Assembly (NCBI GenBank): GCA_018056425.1
Contig: JAGPFR010000001.1
Span: 1 to 64,000, forward strand
DNA length: 64,000 bases
Direction of reading: 5' to 3'
Source of the DNA: Lachnospiraceae bacterium
GTDB lineage: Bacteria > Bacillota > Clostridia > Lachnospirales > Lachnospiraceae
The first letter of the stretch is position 1. Each line of letters starts with the position of its first letter. The notes beneath the pieces are model-generated. The model did no database searches. It was not told the origin of the DNA and worked only from the letters and a program-made list of their open reading frames with translations. Both the position numbers and the translations under genes were made by a program. Of the stretch, positions 35,906 to 44,483 are shown in pieces.

Positions 35906-37678
35906 TTACTTAAATATCCAGCGGGTGTCGTCTTTTCCGCTGATCCAGGATACATCCCACTCGGCGGATCGTCCGTCCGGTGTCTCGGCGTGCAGTGTGT
36001 ATATCGGGGCTCCTTCGGGTACGGCTACACAGTAAGATACGATCTCTCCTTTGTCACGTATCTCGGGTTTGGTATCTCCGATGGTGAACTCGGTACCGTT
36101 CTGAAGTGATACGACATAAACGTTGTCGGATCCTTCACCGACATTCATCGGCATGTTGAAATCCCATGCATCATCACTATGAGGATTTACCATGACCATA
36201 AAGAGGGCATCATCCGGAGCGTAACTCATAAATTCGTTCCAGTTTTCTGCCGTGCGGTGGCGGGCAAAATCCGCATATGCATAGTGAGGAGCATTCACGC
36301 ATTCCGGTCTGTCGATAATCACTTCATACTCTTCTTCGTAATCTTCTTTCCAGTATCCTATAATGATCTGCGAACCGTCCTCCGAGAAGGAAAGATCAAA
36401 AATCTCCGTACCGTCTACGGTATATATGGGATGGTCCTCGTAATCGTATACTGTATCCATGTAGGAATAGAATGAATCCCAGATTTTTTCGCCATGGATG
36501 AAATTAGCACCGTAAAACTTGTGCTCGGGCCAGGCACTTCTCATATTGAAAATGGTGTATTCACTCATATGGGGATTGATGTGAGTATCTATGATCAGTT
36601 CGTCTCCGAACACTTCTATGTCCATTATGGCATTGCCTTCGATCCCGTACTCATCGAGAGTATGTTCCCATCCGTTTATGGTAAATGTGTCGAATTCGAA
36701 GGAAACATCCTGCTCGAGCGGATGGATCTCATATCTGCCGTATGCGGCGTCTTCGACATCATGTATTTCTTCTATATTGCCTTCGGAATCCGTATATACC
36801 TGAAACACGGTCAGAGGGTATGGGCGTTCAAGGACCGAGGTATCAAGTACGCCGCTCATATCAGCATCATCATTTATGGTGCAAAGTGAGGCCTGCTGAT
36901 AATTACTCTCATCCATGTATGCGCCAAGAAATCTGAAATCTGTGTATTCATGAAGCGCTTCGAAGGTTATATCATCCAGTCTCTGGACAAGGAGTCCGTC
37001 ATCCGTATTTGCGATTATCTGAGCATAAAACTTAGCGTTTTTCTGAAGTCCTTCTTCATGCGTTACGTCATTTTCACGGATCAATAACCACTTCATTAAG
37101 TAGTCATAATCAGAATCGGATGAACTGAAAACCTGATAAGAGATGTTTGATCCTCCGTTTCCCAATTCCTCCAGGTACATATAATCATATCCCGCACTTT
37201 GTGCGATCATAAATCTTCCGGCGGATGTATCCGTATCGGTCCAGCAGTCAAATGTATCGATCAGATCACCCAATGTGATCTCATACCTGTGTACTCCCGG
37301 AAAATTATCGTCAAGATATTCATCAAAGAGGATTGTTCCGTCACATTTCCGGCCGGTATCAAGTCTTTCGAATTCACATTCACCGTCTTCTTTTATCCTG
37401 ATCCGGGCATATTCATTACCTGTTTCAAGATCGACAAAAGTCCATTCGCCTGCGGCAAATGCAAGGATAGAATCGGGGTCGGAGTAATCAAGCTCTGTTA
37501 TGGAAATCTCCGAAGGTTCATCTTCGTTATCTTCATCTTCCGATTCGTCTTCATCCTCATCAGTATCATCTTCTTCCTGATGCACATTCTGATCTGCAAC
37601 ATTACCTGCGCATCCCGAAAGACCTATGCAGAATGAACAGCCGAGGGCAAGTAATATATTTAACAAACGTTTCTTCAT
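35906..37678 (-). CDS. secreted lipoprotein with acidic linker, function unknown
   Basis: 590 residues from the ATG at 37678 (AAGGAGC upstream on the minus strand). A lipoprotein signal ends in LSGC with C23 as the lipidated residue. A very acidic Asp/Glu linker (about 36-55) and a long extracellular part follow. The sequence around residues 70-160 (AAGEWTFVDLETGNEYARI, with CDGTILFDEY) suggests a repeated beta domain of lipocalin- or META-like type. No catalytic motif is recognised. It is the only long minus-strand gene between 1 and 41 kb. Confidence 0.75.
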   Translation of the reverse strand: MKKRLLNILLALGCSFCIGLSGCAGNVADQNVHQEEDDTDEDEDESEDEDNEDEPSEISITELDYSDPDSILAFAAGEWTFVDLETGNEYARIRIKEDGECEFERLDTGRKCDGTILFDEYLDDNFPGVHRYEITLGDLIDTFDCWTDTDTSAGRFMIAQSAGYDYMYLEELGNGGSNISYQVFSSSDSDYDYLMKWLLIRENDVTHEEGLQKNAKFYAQIIANTDDGLLVQRLDDITFEALHEYTDFRFLGAYMDESNYQQASLCTINDDADMSGVLDTSVLERPYPLTVFQVYTDSEGNIEEIHDVEDAAYGRYEIHPLEQDVSFEFDTFTINGWEHTLDEYGIEGNAIMDIEVFGDELIIDTHINPHMSEYTIFNMRSAWPEHKFYGANFIHGEKIWDSFYSYMDTVYDYEDHPIYTVDGTEIFDLSFSEDGSQIIIGYWKEDYEEEYEVIIDRPECVNAPHYAYADFARHRTAENWNEFMSYAPDDALFMVMVNPHSDDAWDFNMPMNVGEGSDNVYVVSLQNGTEFTIGDTKPEIRDKGEIVSYCVAVPEGAPIYTLHAETPDGRSAEWDVSWISGKDDTRWIFK

Positions 37679-37776
37679 ATCGGCTCCTTGGATAACAAAA
37701 CATTTTATAGTCGTTATTATATTACAAAATGCAATATAATATAAATGTCGGCAATTGCTCAAAAGGGTAAATATAT

Positions 37777-39936
37777 ATGAACAGACTGTGGTATGACAAA
37801 GCAACTAATGATTGGAACTGTGCGCTGCCTCTCGGTAACGGTTTTATGGGAGCCATGTGTTTCGGGGGTACACTTATTGACAGGTTCCAGTTGAATAATG
37901 ACAGCATCTGGTGGAGCGGCCCGCGTGACCGCATTAATCCCGATGCCAAAGAAAGTATTCCCATTATCAGAAAGCTTATTCGTGAAGGCAGGATCACGGA
38001 AGCGGAGGATATGGCCAACGAAACTCTTGCCGGCATACCCGAATATCAAAGTCACTATGAACCTCTCGGAGATCTGTTTATTATTCCTGAAGGCAGTGAG
38101 AGGATTCAGATACTCGGTATCAGAGAACACTGGAGCGGACAGCTTAACCGTATCGAAGAAATCTCCGACTATAAAAGAGAACTGAATATAGACACCGGTA
38201 TTCACACCGTCAGTTACACGAAGGAAGATGTGAAGTTTGTACGGGAGAGTTTTATTTCCTATCCTGACAGAGTGATGGCCGTTAAGTGTCAGGGTACTTT
38301 GCTTCGGATTTTCTCCGAGCGTGCGGATCAGTGTGAGAAAGTATATAAACTTTCGGATAATACTCTCTGCATGGAAGGAATGACCGGCGCGGGAGGGACT
38401 TCTTTTTGCATGGTCATCCGCGCCGTAAAAGGCAATCCCTTCATCAAAGGAAGAACTCTTCACACGGACGGTGATGCCGAGATCCTGGTGGCTTCACAGA
38501 CTGATTACTATTGCAAAGACTATGTTGAAGATGCGGTCAGGATTCTCGATGAAGCTGAGAAGCTTGGATATGAAAAGTTGAAACAAAGGCATGTCCGTGA
38601 TGTATCCGAATTGATGAACCGCTGCAGACTTTCGATCGAAAGTGAAGACCGTGATGATATACCTACGGATGTAAGACTTAAGAGCGTTCAGAACGGAGAG
38701 AGTGATAACGGGCTTATTAATCTGGCCTTCGCATACGGAAGATACCTTCTTGTTTCATCAAGCCGTCCGGGAAGCCTTCCCGCAAATCTTCAGGGCATAT
38801 GGAATGACAGCTTCTCACCCATGTGGGACAGCAAATATACGATCAATATAAATGCCCAGATGAATTACTGGCCTGCTGAAGTGACGGGACTGTCCGAGCT
38901 TCATGCACCGCTATTCGACCTGATCAAGAAGATGGTGCCGAATGGGAGAAAAGCAGCTTCCGGAATGTACGGAGCCAGAGGATGGATGGCTCACCATAAT
39001 ACCGATATATGGGGAGACTGTGCACCTCAGGATACATGGCCTGCTGCGTCTTACTGGCAGATGGGAGCTGCATGGCTTTGCCTGCATATACTTGAACATT
39101 ACCGCTATACGGGTGACCGCGCTTTTATGGAAGAATATCTTCCCATAGTTAAAGAGGCTGCACTCTTTTTCGAAGATACGCTTACCCAAAATGAAAACGG
39201 AGAGCTGGTTGTATCTCCGAGTGTGTCACCGGAGAACTTATACAGGCTTCCGAGCGGCGAAAAAGGGACCATGTGTGAGGGGGCATCAATGGATGCTCAG
39301 ATACTCTATGAACTTTTCACCGGACTGATCGAAACCGAAATGATCTCCGATGATGAGAAGGACAGATATACCAAGATCCTTGACAGACTTCCGAAGCCTA
39401 AGATCGAAGAAAACGGAACCCTTCAGGAATGGGCGCTTCCTTATGAGGAAACGGAGATCGGGCACAGACATATCTCACACTGTTTTGCACTTTATCCCGG
39501 CAGACAGTTTTTTGATGATCCCGAAAAAGAAAAAGTTCTGAAAGCCGCGCGTGCGACCATCGAAAGAAGACTATCCGGCGGAGGCGGTCATACGGGATGG
39601 TCCAGGGCGTGGATCATCAATATGTGGGCAAGATTGCGTGATGGTGATAAATGTTATGAGAACATAATCGCATTACTCCAAAAGTCCATGCTTCCAAATC
39701 TTTTTGATAATCACCCTCCTTTCCAGATAGACGGAAATTTCGGATTGGTATCGGGAATTGCGGAGATGCTCCTTCAGAGCCATGAAGGAGAAGACAGGCT
39801 GTTACCGGCACTTCCCGCAGCATGGCAAAGCGGAAAAGTTACTGGTCTTTGTTCGCGTTTAGGTAAGATATATGATATTGAGTGGAAGAACGGAAAGCTT
39901 CTGTCGTACGAAGAAAAAACTGCCGTAAATAATTAA
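37777..39936 (+). CDS. GH95 family glycoside hydrolase (alpha-L-fucosidase-like)
   Basis: 719 residues without a signal peptide, so cytoplasmic. The N-terminal domain begins with WYDKATNDWNCALPLGNGFMGAM typical of GH95. The catalytic (alpha/alpha)6 part has NINAQMNYWPAEVTG (N357/N359), SPSVSPEN near 480-487, the HRHISH segment near 565, and QIDGNFG with D652, probably assisting the base. GH95 includes alpha-1,2-L-fucosidases and alpha-L-galactosidases; which one this is cannot be decided here. Confidence 0.93.
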   Translation: MNRLWYDKATNDWNCALPLGNGFMGAMCFGGTLIDRFQLNNDSIWWSGPRDRINPDAKESIPIIRKLIREGRITEAEDMANETLAGIPEYQSHYEPLGDLFIIPEGSERIQILGIREHWSGQLNRIEEISDYKRELNIDTGIHTVSYTKEDVKFVRESFISYPDRVMAVKCQGTLLRIFSERADQCEKVYKLSDNTLCMEGMTGAGGTSFCMVIRAVKGNPFIKGRTLHTDGDAEILVASQTDYYCKDYVEDAVRILDEAEKLGYEKLKQRHVRDVSELMNRCRLSIESEDRDDIPTDVRLKSVQNGESDNGLINLAFAYGRYLLVSSSRPGSLPANLQGIWNDSFSPMWDSKYTININAQMNYWPAEVTGLSELHAPLFDLIKKMVPNGRKAASGMYGARGWMAHHNTDIWGDCAPQDTWPAASYWQMGAAWLCLHILEHYRYTGDRAFMEEYLPIVKEAALFFEDTLTQNENGELVVSPSVSPENLYRLPSGEKGTMCEGASMDAQILYELFTGLIETEMISDDEKDRYTKILDRLPKPKIEENGTLQEWALPYEETEIGHRHISHCFALYPGRQFFDDPEKEKVLKAARATIERRLSGGGGHTGWSRAWIINMWARLRDGDKCYENIIALLQKSMLPNLFDNHPPFQIDGNFGLVSGIAEMLLQSHEGEDRLLPALPAAWQSGKVTGLCSRLGKIYDIEWKNGKLLSYEEKTAVNN

Positions 39937-39985
39937 TGAATCAGAGTGATATATGATGATCACAGATGTTAAAGGAGGAAAAGAT

Positions 39986-40330
39986 ATGCCTTTTATTAAT
40001 TCAAAAGTAACCGTTAAGATTTCCGAAGAACAGGAAAGAGAACTTAAGACCAGGCTCGGTAAGGCTATCGCCATGGTTCCGGGAAAGAGCGAGAGCTGGC
40101 TTATGACAGGATTTGAGGACGGATATCATCTCTATTTCAGAGGAGATAACTCTGAGCCCATAGCATTTGTTGAAGTAAGTGTGTTCGGAAGTGCCGATAA
40201 GAACGCATTTTCTAAGCTTACCGGGGAAATCTGCAAGATATTCGGAGAGGTTCTCGGAATCGCAGCGGATCATATATATGTAAAATACTCAGCCACTACC
40301 GACTGGGGATGGAACGGAAGCAATTTCTGA
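39986..40330 (+). CDS. MIF/phenylpyruvate tautomerase-like protein
   Basis: 114 residues beginning MPFI, so Pro becomes residue 1 after Met removal, as in the tautomerase/MIF superfamily where Pro1 is the catalytic base. Length and the late segment (HIYVKYSATTDWGWNG) match MIF-like bacterial proteins. The ATG at 39986 is chosen because AAAGGAGG lies 7 nt upstream and because it places Pro second. A longer frame from 39953 would hide the proline. Confidence 0.9.
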   Translation: MPFINSKVTVKISEEQERELKTRLGKAIAMVPGKSESWLMTGFEDGYHLYFRGDNSEPIAFVEVSVFGSADKNAFSKLTGEICKIFGEVLGIAADHIYVKYSATTDWGWNGSNF

Positions 40331-40339
40331 TACCCGCTT

Positions 40340-40990
40340 ATGAGATACGATAACATTACAAAGGCCGTATTCATAAACAGACCGAACAGGTTTATAGCAA
40401 ATGTGGATATAAACGGACGTAGTGAGACGGTACATGTTAAGAATACCGGCAGATGTAAAGAACTCCTTATCCCCGGGTGTGAAGTGTGGCTCACTGCCCC
40501 GGACAGTCCGGGGAGGAAAACAAAGTACGATCTTGTTGCGGTAAGGAAGAGTACGGGTATTCTTTTCAACATAGACTCTCAGGCACCGAATAAGGTGGTA
40601 AAAGAATGGCTCGAAGGCGAGGGGTATGATAAGGTGATCCCCGAGTATACCTATGGGGCATCCAGGATAGATTTCTATATGGAAAAAGGATCCGAAAAGT
40701 ATCTTATGGAAGTCAAAGGCTGTACCCTCGAGGAGAACGGCATAGGGTATTTTCCCGATGCGCCGACCGAAAGAGGAGTCAAGCACATCCACGAACTTAT
40801 CGCTGCCCGGAAGGCGGGCTACAATGCAATTCTTGCTTTCGTGATCCAGATGGACGGCGTCAGTGAAGTCAGGGCTAATGTGGCGACTCATCCGGAATTC
40901 GGAACGGCACTTGATGATGCCGTGAAGGCCGGAGTTGAGGTAAAGTTTCTAAAATGCCATGTGGAGCCGGATATGCTGGAGATTCTGTGA
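40340..40990 (+). CDS. sfsA: SfsA family protein (nuclease-like)
   Basis: 216 residues matching SfsA. The N-terminal OB-like part contains FINRPNRFIANV and NTGRCKELL. The C-terminal PD-(D/E)XK-like part has SRIDFYM, YLMEVKGCTLE, FPDAPTERGVKHI and AILAFVIQMDG. SfsA proteins bind or cut nucleic acids in vitro, and their cell role is unclear. It lies 9 nt after the tautomerase gene. Confidence 0.93.
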   Translation: MRYDNITKAVFINRPNRFIANVDINGRSETVHVKNTGRCKELLIPGCEVWLTAPDSPGRKTKYDLVAVRKSTGILFNIDSQAPNKVVKEWLEGEGYDKVIPEYTYGASRIDFYMEKGSEKYLMEVKGCTLEENGIGYFPDAPTERGVKHIHELIAARKAGYNAILAFVIQMDGVSEVRANVATHPEFGTALDDAVKAGVEVKFLKCHVEPDMLEIL

Positions 40991-41066
40991 TGATGTTAAT
41001 CATCGAGGGTAATCGAAGATTATGTATCGGAAGACAGCTCCCGAGCATACGCGAATCGTCCCCAAA

Positions 41067-41226
41067 GCATCAAAAATGCGCAACTTCCCTTGATTCGATG
41101 CCATTTATAGCGGCAAAGTGTATTCTGAGGCATCAAAAACCTGCAAATCAATTACTTTCGATGCTTCTTCCCGTAAAAAGGTGCAAAAAAGGCATCAAAA
41201 ATCGTAGGATTCATAGAATTCGATGT
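41067..41226. repeat. three 35-nt imperfect palindromic repeats, 62-63 nt period
   Basis: Units at 41067-41101, 41130-41164 and 41192-41226 are each 35 nt. Each starts GCATCAAAAA and ends TTCGATGC (third: TTCGATGT), so the ends can pair. The middles differ. The spacing is 63 and 62 nt. The array lies just after sfsA in a stretch without a credible gene (40991-41588). Not a CRISPR: only the ends are conserved. It resembles small intergenic palindromic elements. Confidence 0.7.
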
Positions 41227-41249
41227 CTTTGCAGAGAATGCCTATGAAA

Positions 41250-41295
41250 AGAAGCCCTATTGCTCGGAGGAAAGTCTCCTTCGCAAAGGGCTTCT
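41250..41295 (-). terminator. 46-nt hairpin, likely minus-strand terminator
   Basis: The outer stem AGAAGCCCT/AGGGCTTCT is perfect, with an inner GGAG/CTCC stem. On the minus strand it is followed by TTTT. A second hairpin of the same length and layout lies 78 nt to the right. Confidence 0.65.
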
Positions 41296-41327
41296 AAAAG
41301 TCGTGCGTGATGGTCACGCCAATTAAA

Positions 41328-41373
41328 AGAGGCTCTAACCACTCGAAGGAATGCCTTCTCGCGGAGAGCCTCT
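41328..41373 (-). terminator. 46-nt hairpin, likely original terminator of tRNA-Pro
   Basis: The outer stem AGAGGCTCT/AGAGCCTCT is perfect, with an inner AAGG/CCTT stem and TTTT on the minus-strand side. It directly adjoins the left 42-bp repeat. Before integration of the element it would have stood just after the 3' end of tRNA-Pro. Confidence 0.7.
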
Positions 41374-41378
41374 AATAA

Positions 41379-41420
41379 TCGGCGTGACAAGATTTGAACT
41401 TGCGACCTCTACGTCCCGAA
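41379..41420. repeat. left attachment repeat (tRNA-Pro 3' fragment)
   Basis: A 42-bp copy of the tRNA-Pro 3' part, from the anticodon loop to the discriminator base, in the same orientation as the intact gene. It is identical to 45798-45839. The sequence beyond it (41421 on) no longer matches the tRNA. Confidence 0.93.
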
Positions 41421-41543
41421 TAAAAACCATAGTTTTCAGGAAGTACCAATCAGTTATAAATGGTCTATTTATCAAGGGTTTCCGCCTGTCCAAGAAAATT
41501 CAAATGTATTACTTGGTATCAAATAACATTGTCTTTTTCATGT

Positions 41544-41566
41544 AATTCTTAGAATAATTCTTAGAA
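41544..41566. repeat. left integrase arm-site candidates
   Basis: Two direct copies of AATTCTTAGAA at 41544-41554 and 41556-41566. The same 11-mer occurs twice in the same orientation near the right end (45723-45744). This is the layout expected of arm-type integrase or excisionase binding sites. Confidence 0.6.
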
Positions 41567-41588
41567 GACAAGTTCCTATTAATGATTG

Positions 41589-42827
41589 TTAATTCAGTCC
41601 TAAAATATCTATCATATCGTTTATATTATTAAGCCTCATTGCCTGATCACGCTTACCGCGATAGATTGATAAGGTTGTATCCACATCGGTATGTCCAAGC
41701 TGAATCTGGGCTTCTGTAGGATCGTTTCCCATATCAATCAGAATGGAAGCACACGATTTTCTCAATCCATGGAGTGTTATGTTTTGAGGCAGCTCCGGAT
41801 GCTTGCATATGAATTTCTTAAATGATTTGGATATGGAATCCGGATAGTAAGGTTTTCCGTTTATGTTCTTGAAAATATAGTCGTTCTGTATATATGTATT
41901 ACCGAATAATTCTTGGTAATGGTTTTCATCTGCTTTTATGTCCATCAACCAGGAAATCATTTTATCGTTAAGCAGATACGTTCTTTTACTGGCTTTGGTC
42001 TTAGTATGATTAAGTCGGTTGATACGCGTGCCCTTGGTGACGGTATGTTCAATTGTGATGGTTTTTCTGACAAAATCGATACTACACCATCTGAGGCCGA
42101 GAGCTTCTTCTCTTCTCAATCCCAATATCAGAATAAAGATAAACAGGAAGCGCAGGGGATGGATTTCTTCGAGTAACAATTCAACAAACAGTTTAGCTTC
42201 TGAAGCTGTGAAAAAATTACTTCCATCATGGGTATGTTTGTCATTTATATCCGTCAGAGTCTTATTGATTGAGGATTCTTTCGCAGGATTGTCCGCGCGA
42301 ATTCCATCTTTAACGGCTTCTTCGATAACAGCTATCAAAAATCTTCTGACATCTTTAATGGTCCGATATTGAAATGCTTTTCTTTTTTGGTTATATCCCG
42401 GACGTTTTTCCACACTCTCGAAACAAAGAGAATCTAAGAAATCGTTAACATCTTTGACTTTAATCTTGGAAATAGGAATATCTCCGAAATGTGTCATAAT
42501 TATCTGCGCATGCTGATAATACGTTGCATATGTTGTATCTGCTACTATGCGCTTCTTTACATTAAGATAGCTAATAACGTAATCCTTTACAGATGAATCC
42601 ATGTTCTTAAGGCGGTGTTCTCCGGAGCGCATTAGTTCGGATCTGTAATCTATTGCTTTTTTTACATTTGTCGGGATATCTTCATATTCGGTGCAAACCC
42701 ATTTGCTAGTATAGGCTACCTTCCCGGCTTTTATTTCTCTAACAGGTATCACTACATAGAGTTTTCCACCTTTTCCCTGAATGCCTTTAGCTCTTCTGCC
42801 TGGTTTCTTTATCCTGCTCATTATCAT
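41589..42827 (-). CDS. tyrosine recombinase/integrase
   Basis: 412 residues. An N-terminal arm-binding part and a SAM-like core-binding domain (about 70-150) precede the catalytic domain (about 210-405). Catalytic residues are visible: Arg in GLRREEALGLRW, His and Arg in HGLRKSCAS, His in LGHTDVDTT and nucleophile Tyr in LSIYRG. AAAGGA lies before the ATG at 42827. It should catalyse integration at tRNA-Pro. Similar to Tn916/ICE integrases in overall layout. It overlaps the end of the excisionase-like frame by 41 nt. Confidence 0.95.
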   Translation of the reverse strand: MIMSRIKKPGRRAKGIQGKGGKLYVVIPVREIKAGKVAYTSKWVCTEYEDIPTNVKKAIDYRSELMRSGEHRLKNMDSSVKDYVISYLNVKKRIVADTTYATYYQHAQIIMTHFGDIPISKIKVKDVNDFLDSLCFESVEKRPGYNQKRKAFQYRTIKDVRRFLIAVIEEAVKDGIRADNPAKESSINKTLTDINDKHTHDGSNFFTASEAKLFVELLLEEIHPLRFLFIFILILGLRREEALGLRWCSIDFVRKTITIEHTVTKGTRINRLNHTKTKASKRTYLLNDKMISWLMDIKADENHYQELFGNTYIQNDYIFKNINGKPYYPDSISKSFKKFICKHPELPQNITLHGLRKSCASILIDMGNDPTEAQIQLGHTDVDTTLSIYRGKRDQAMRLNNINDMIDILGLN

Positions 42828-43004
42828 AATCCTTTCTGTTCAACATAAAGAAATTTATAATGTCTGCCTTGGGTATCAGGATTTTATCGCCAAGCCTCAC
42901 GGACGGAATTGTACCGTTGTTCAGAAACTTATATCCGCAAGATAATTGCACAAAGGAGCTTCAACCCAGGTAGGACCGAGACTCCTTTTTGTTTTACAAC
43001 TCAT
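42787..43004 (-). pseudogene. excisionase-like gene, apparently frameshifted
   Basis: The ATG at 43004 overlaps the relaxase stop and opens a frame of 27 codons (MSCKTKRSLGPTWVEAPLC...) ending at a TGA. The frame -1 to it carries the typical second half of an excisionase helix-turn-helix/wing: LSCGYKFLNNGTIPSVRLGD, then KILIPKADIINFF, ending at 42787. Joined across a shift near 42940 the two parts give about 70 residues, the right size. A real frameshift mutation is most likely; programmed -1 shifting or a sequencing error are alternatives. Confidence 0.6.
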
Positions 43005-44307
43005 GTCGCTTGTTCTTTTGGGAATAGATATTATTATTTATAGTTTTCTCTTTTACTATTTCCTGGTTGGCTTTGATTAGTTCATTGATGCTGACACCGT
43101 GTCGCTCTAATCTTGACGGGGGGACAGACTTATCAATTTTATGAAGAGCTTTTCTTATCTGTTGAAGAGGATTATGAAGAGTAATTCCGAAGAAGAGCAC
43201 CGCCTTCTCGATTATTGAAGAAAGCCACCTGGCAACGCTGACCGGCATCTTTATTGTGATATTTCCTTTTTCATCCGGTTTTTCGCATTTTGCATCAATA
43301 GCCCGCTTAAACTTTCCAAGATCATGTATATCGGATTTGGAAAGAGGATTTTCCGGAATGGCTTTTATAACTTCATCAGCTTTATCACAAAGTGCATCCA
43401 GAGCTTTTTGCTGAGCTTTATATGTCCGGATGTCTTCTCCTTTATGTTTCTCTTCGGGCGGAAGTTCGATTCTTCTGGTCATGTCGGAGAATATTGTCAG
43501 GTTAGGCTCCATAACATTATCTTTGACATCATCGATCCATCTATTTATGGCAAATCGTTCATCCCTTTTTTCAGATCGTGCGAATCCGTCAAGCTCTAGG
43601 GCTTTTGACATACTGATCTGATGTGATAAACCCCTTTCATAATTCTCTCCGGTAAACTGTACGAGTATGTGAATGTGAGGGGTGCCTCCTGGTTCATCTG
43701 CGTGGAATGCAGCAAGCAGAATATCGACATGCGGATATTTGTGTTCAAAGTCTTTGAGAAACTGCTCCAGAAACATTCTGTTCCGTTGCATGCGATCTGC
43801 ATATTGAGACATTGTTTCCCCGTTCATAGGAAGAGTGCTGTTTGTATCCTTATTGCCTACTTGAACAACGAATTCCTCTACAGTCCGGGTAGGTTTCCGG
43901 ATACCCTTGTTAAGACCTAATGCTTCATTGTCTTTTGTTTTTTTCAGAAGCTTTTCATTTTCTTTGGCAAGGTGTTCGCAGTAAGATGTTTTGATCTGTC
44001 TGCAAGGCTTTTTGCCTTTGTTATATTCATCAATGTATGGTTGAAATTTAGCGTTAGTATATTCCTCTATGGAATCGTTAAATGCAGCCAATTTATCTTC
44101 AAGAACAAAACTATCACGATGCTTTATAAGATCCTCGAATTTTGTATCATCTTTGAGGCCATCATTCTGTTCATAAAACTCTCTGACTTTTATATCAAAT
44201 TCTTCTTTTGAAAGAACGTTATCCGGCATCTCCAGGCGCTTATCATGTTGCACTGCGGTTCTGCCTGATGAAAAAGAAACAGTTAAGTCTTCCATATATT
44301 TCTCCAT
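42994..44307 (-). CDS. Mob/Pre-type relaxase
   Basis: 437 residues. The metal-binding relaxase motif is clear: H202, D204-E205, H211 and H213 in FHADEPGGTPHIHILVQF, matching the HxDE...PHxH motif of plasmid Mob/Pre (MOBV) proteins. The N-terminus (SFSSGRTAVQHDKR) resembles motif I. The C-terminal half is helical. It should nick oriT and mobilise the element with a helper's transfer machinery. The palindrome-rich region just upstream (44325-44420) is the likely oriT. Confidence 0.88.
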   Translation of the reverse strand: MEKYMEDLTVSFSSGRTAVQHDKRLEMPDNVLSKEEFDIKVREFYEQNDGLKDDTKFEDLIKHRDSFVLEDKLAAFNDSIEEYTNAKFQPYIDEYNKGKKPCRQIKTSYCEHLAKENEKLLKKTKDNEALGLNKGIRKPTRTVEEFVVQVGNKDTNSTLPMNGETMSQYADRMQRNRMFLEQFLKDFEHKYPHVDILLAAFHADEPGGTPHIHILVQFTGENYERGLSHQISMSKALELDGFARSEKRDERFAINRWIDDVKDNVMEPNLTIFSDMTRRIELPPEEKHKGEDIRTYKAQQKALDALCDKADEVIKAIPENPLSKSDIHDLGKFKRAIDAKCEKPDEKGNITIKMPVSVARWLSSIIEKAVLFFGITLHNPLQQIRKALHKIDKSVPPSRLERHGVSINELIKANQEIVKEKTINNNIYSQKNKRHEL

Positions 44308-44324
44308 TTGTGTCGTTCGACCGG

Positions 44325-44470
44325 TTTCCCCCCATTAGTTTACTAATGGCGCAAAGCCACTAGTGTACCCCGGCCGCTACGCTGGGTACGCTAGTAGTTT
44401 GCCCCCTTCGGGGTTTCAGCGTCGCAGGCTCCTTGACAAGGGTGAGCTGCGCTCCCTTGACCCCGGCTAA
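44325..44470. other. palindrome-rich oriT candidate
   Basis: A GC-rich stretch without a gene between the relaxase and the next minus-strand ORF. It holds CCATTAGT/ACTAATGG (2-nt loop), the imperfect pair ACTAGTGTACCC/GGGTACGCTAGT flanking a 13-nt spacer, and CCCC/GGGG around CTTC or TTC. Composition differs sharply from the AT-rich element. Position immediately upstream of the relaxase gene is typical of oriT. Confidence 0.55.
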
Positions 44471-44483
44471 GAGCGTTCCTGTT

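Noticed and set aside
41067..41226. CRISPR array
   Set aside because: The period is regular, but only the ends of each 35-nt unit are conserved; there are no identical repeats with unique spacers and no cas genes.
40954..41247. 97-codon frame overlapping the palindromic repeats
   Set aside because: Overlaps the sfsA end, has no ribosome site, and its protein repeats simply mirror the DNA repeats.
41351..41545. 64-codon frame across the left attachment repeat
   Set aside because: It crosses the tRNA fragment and has no ribosome site or family resemblance.
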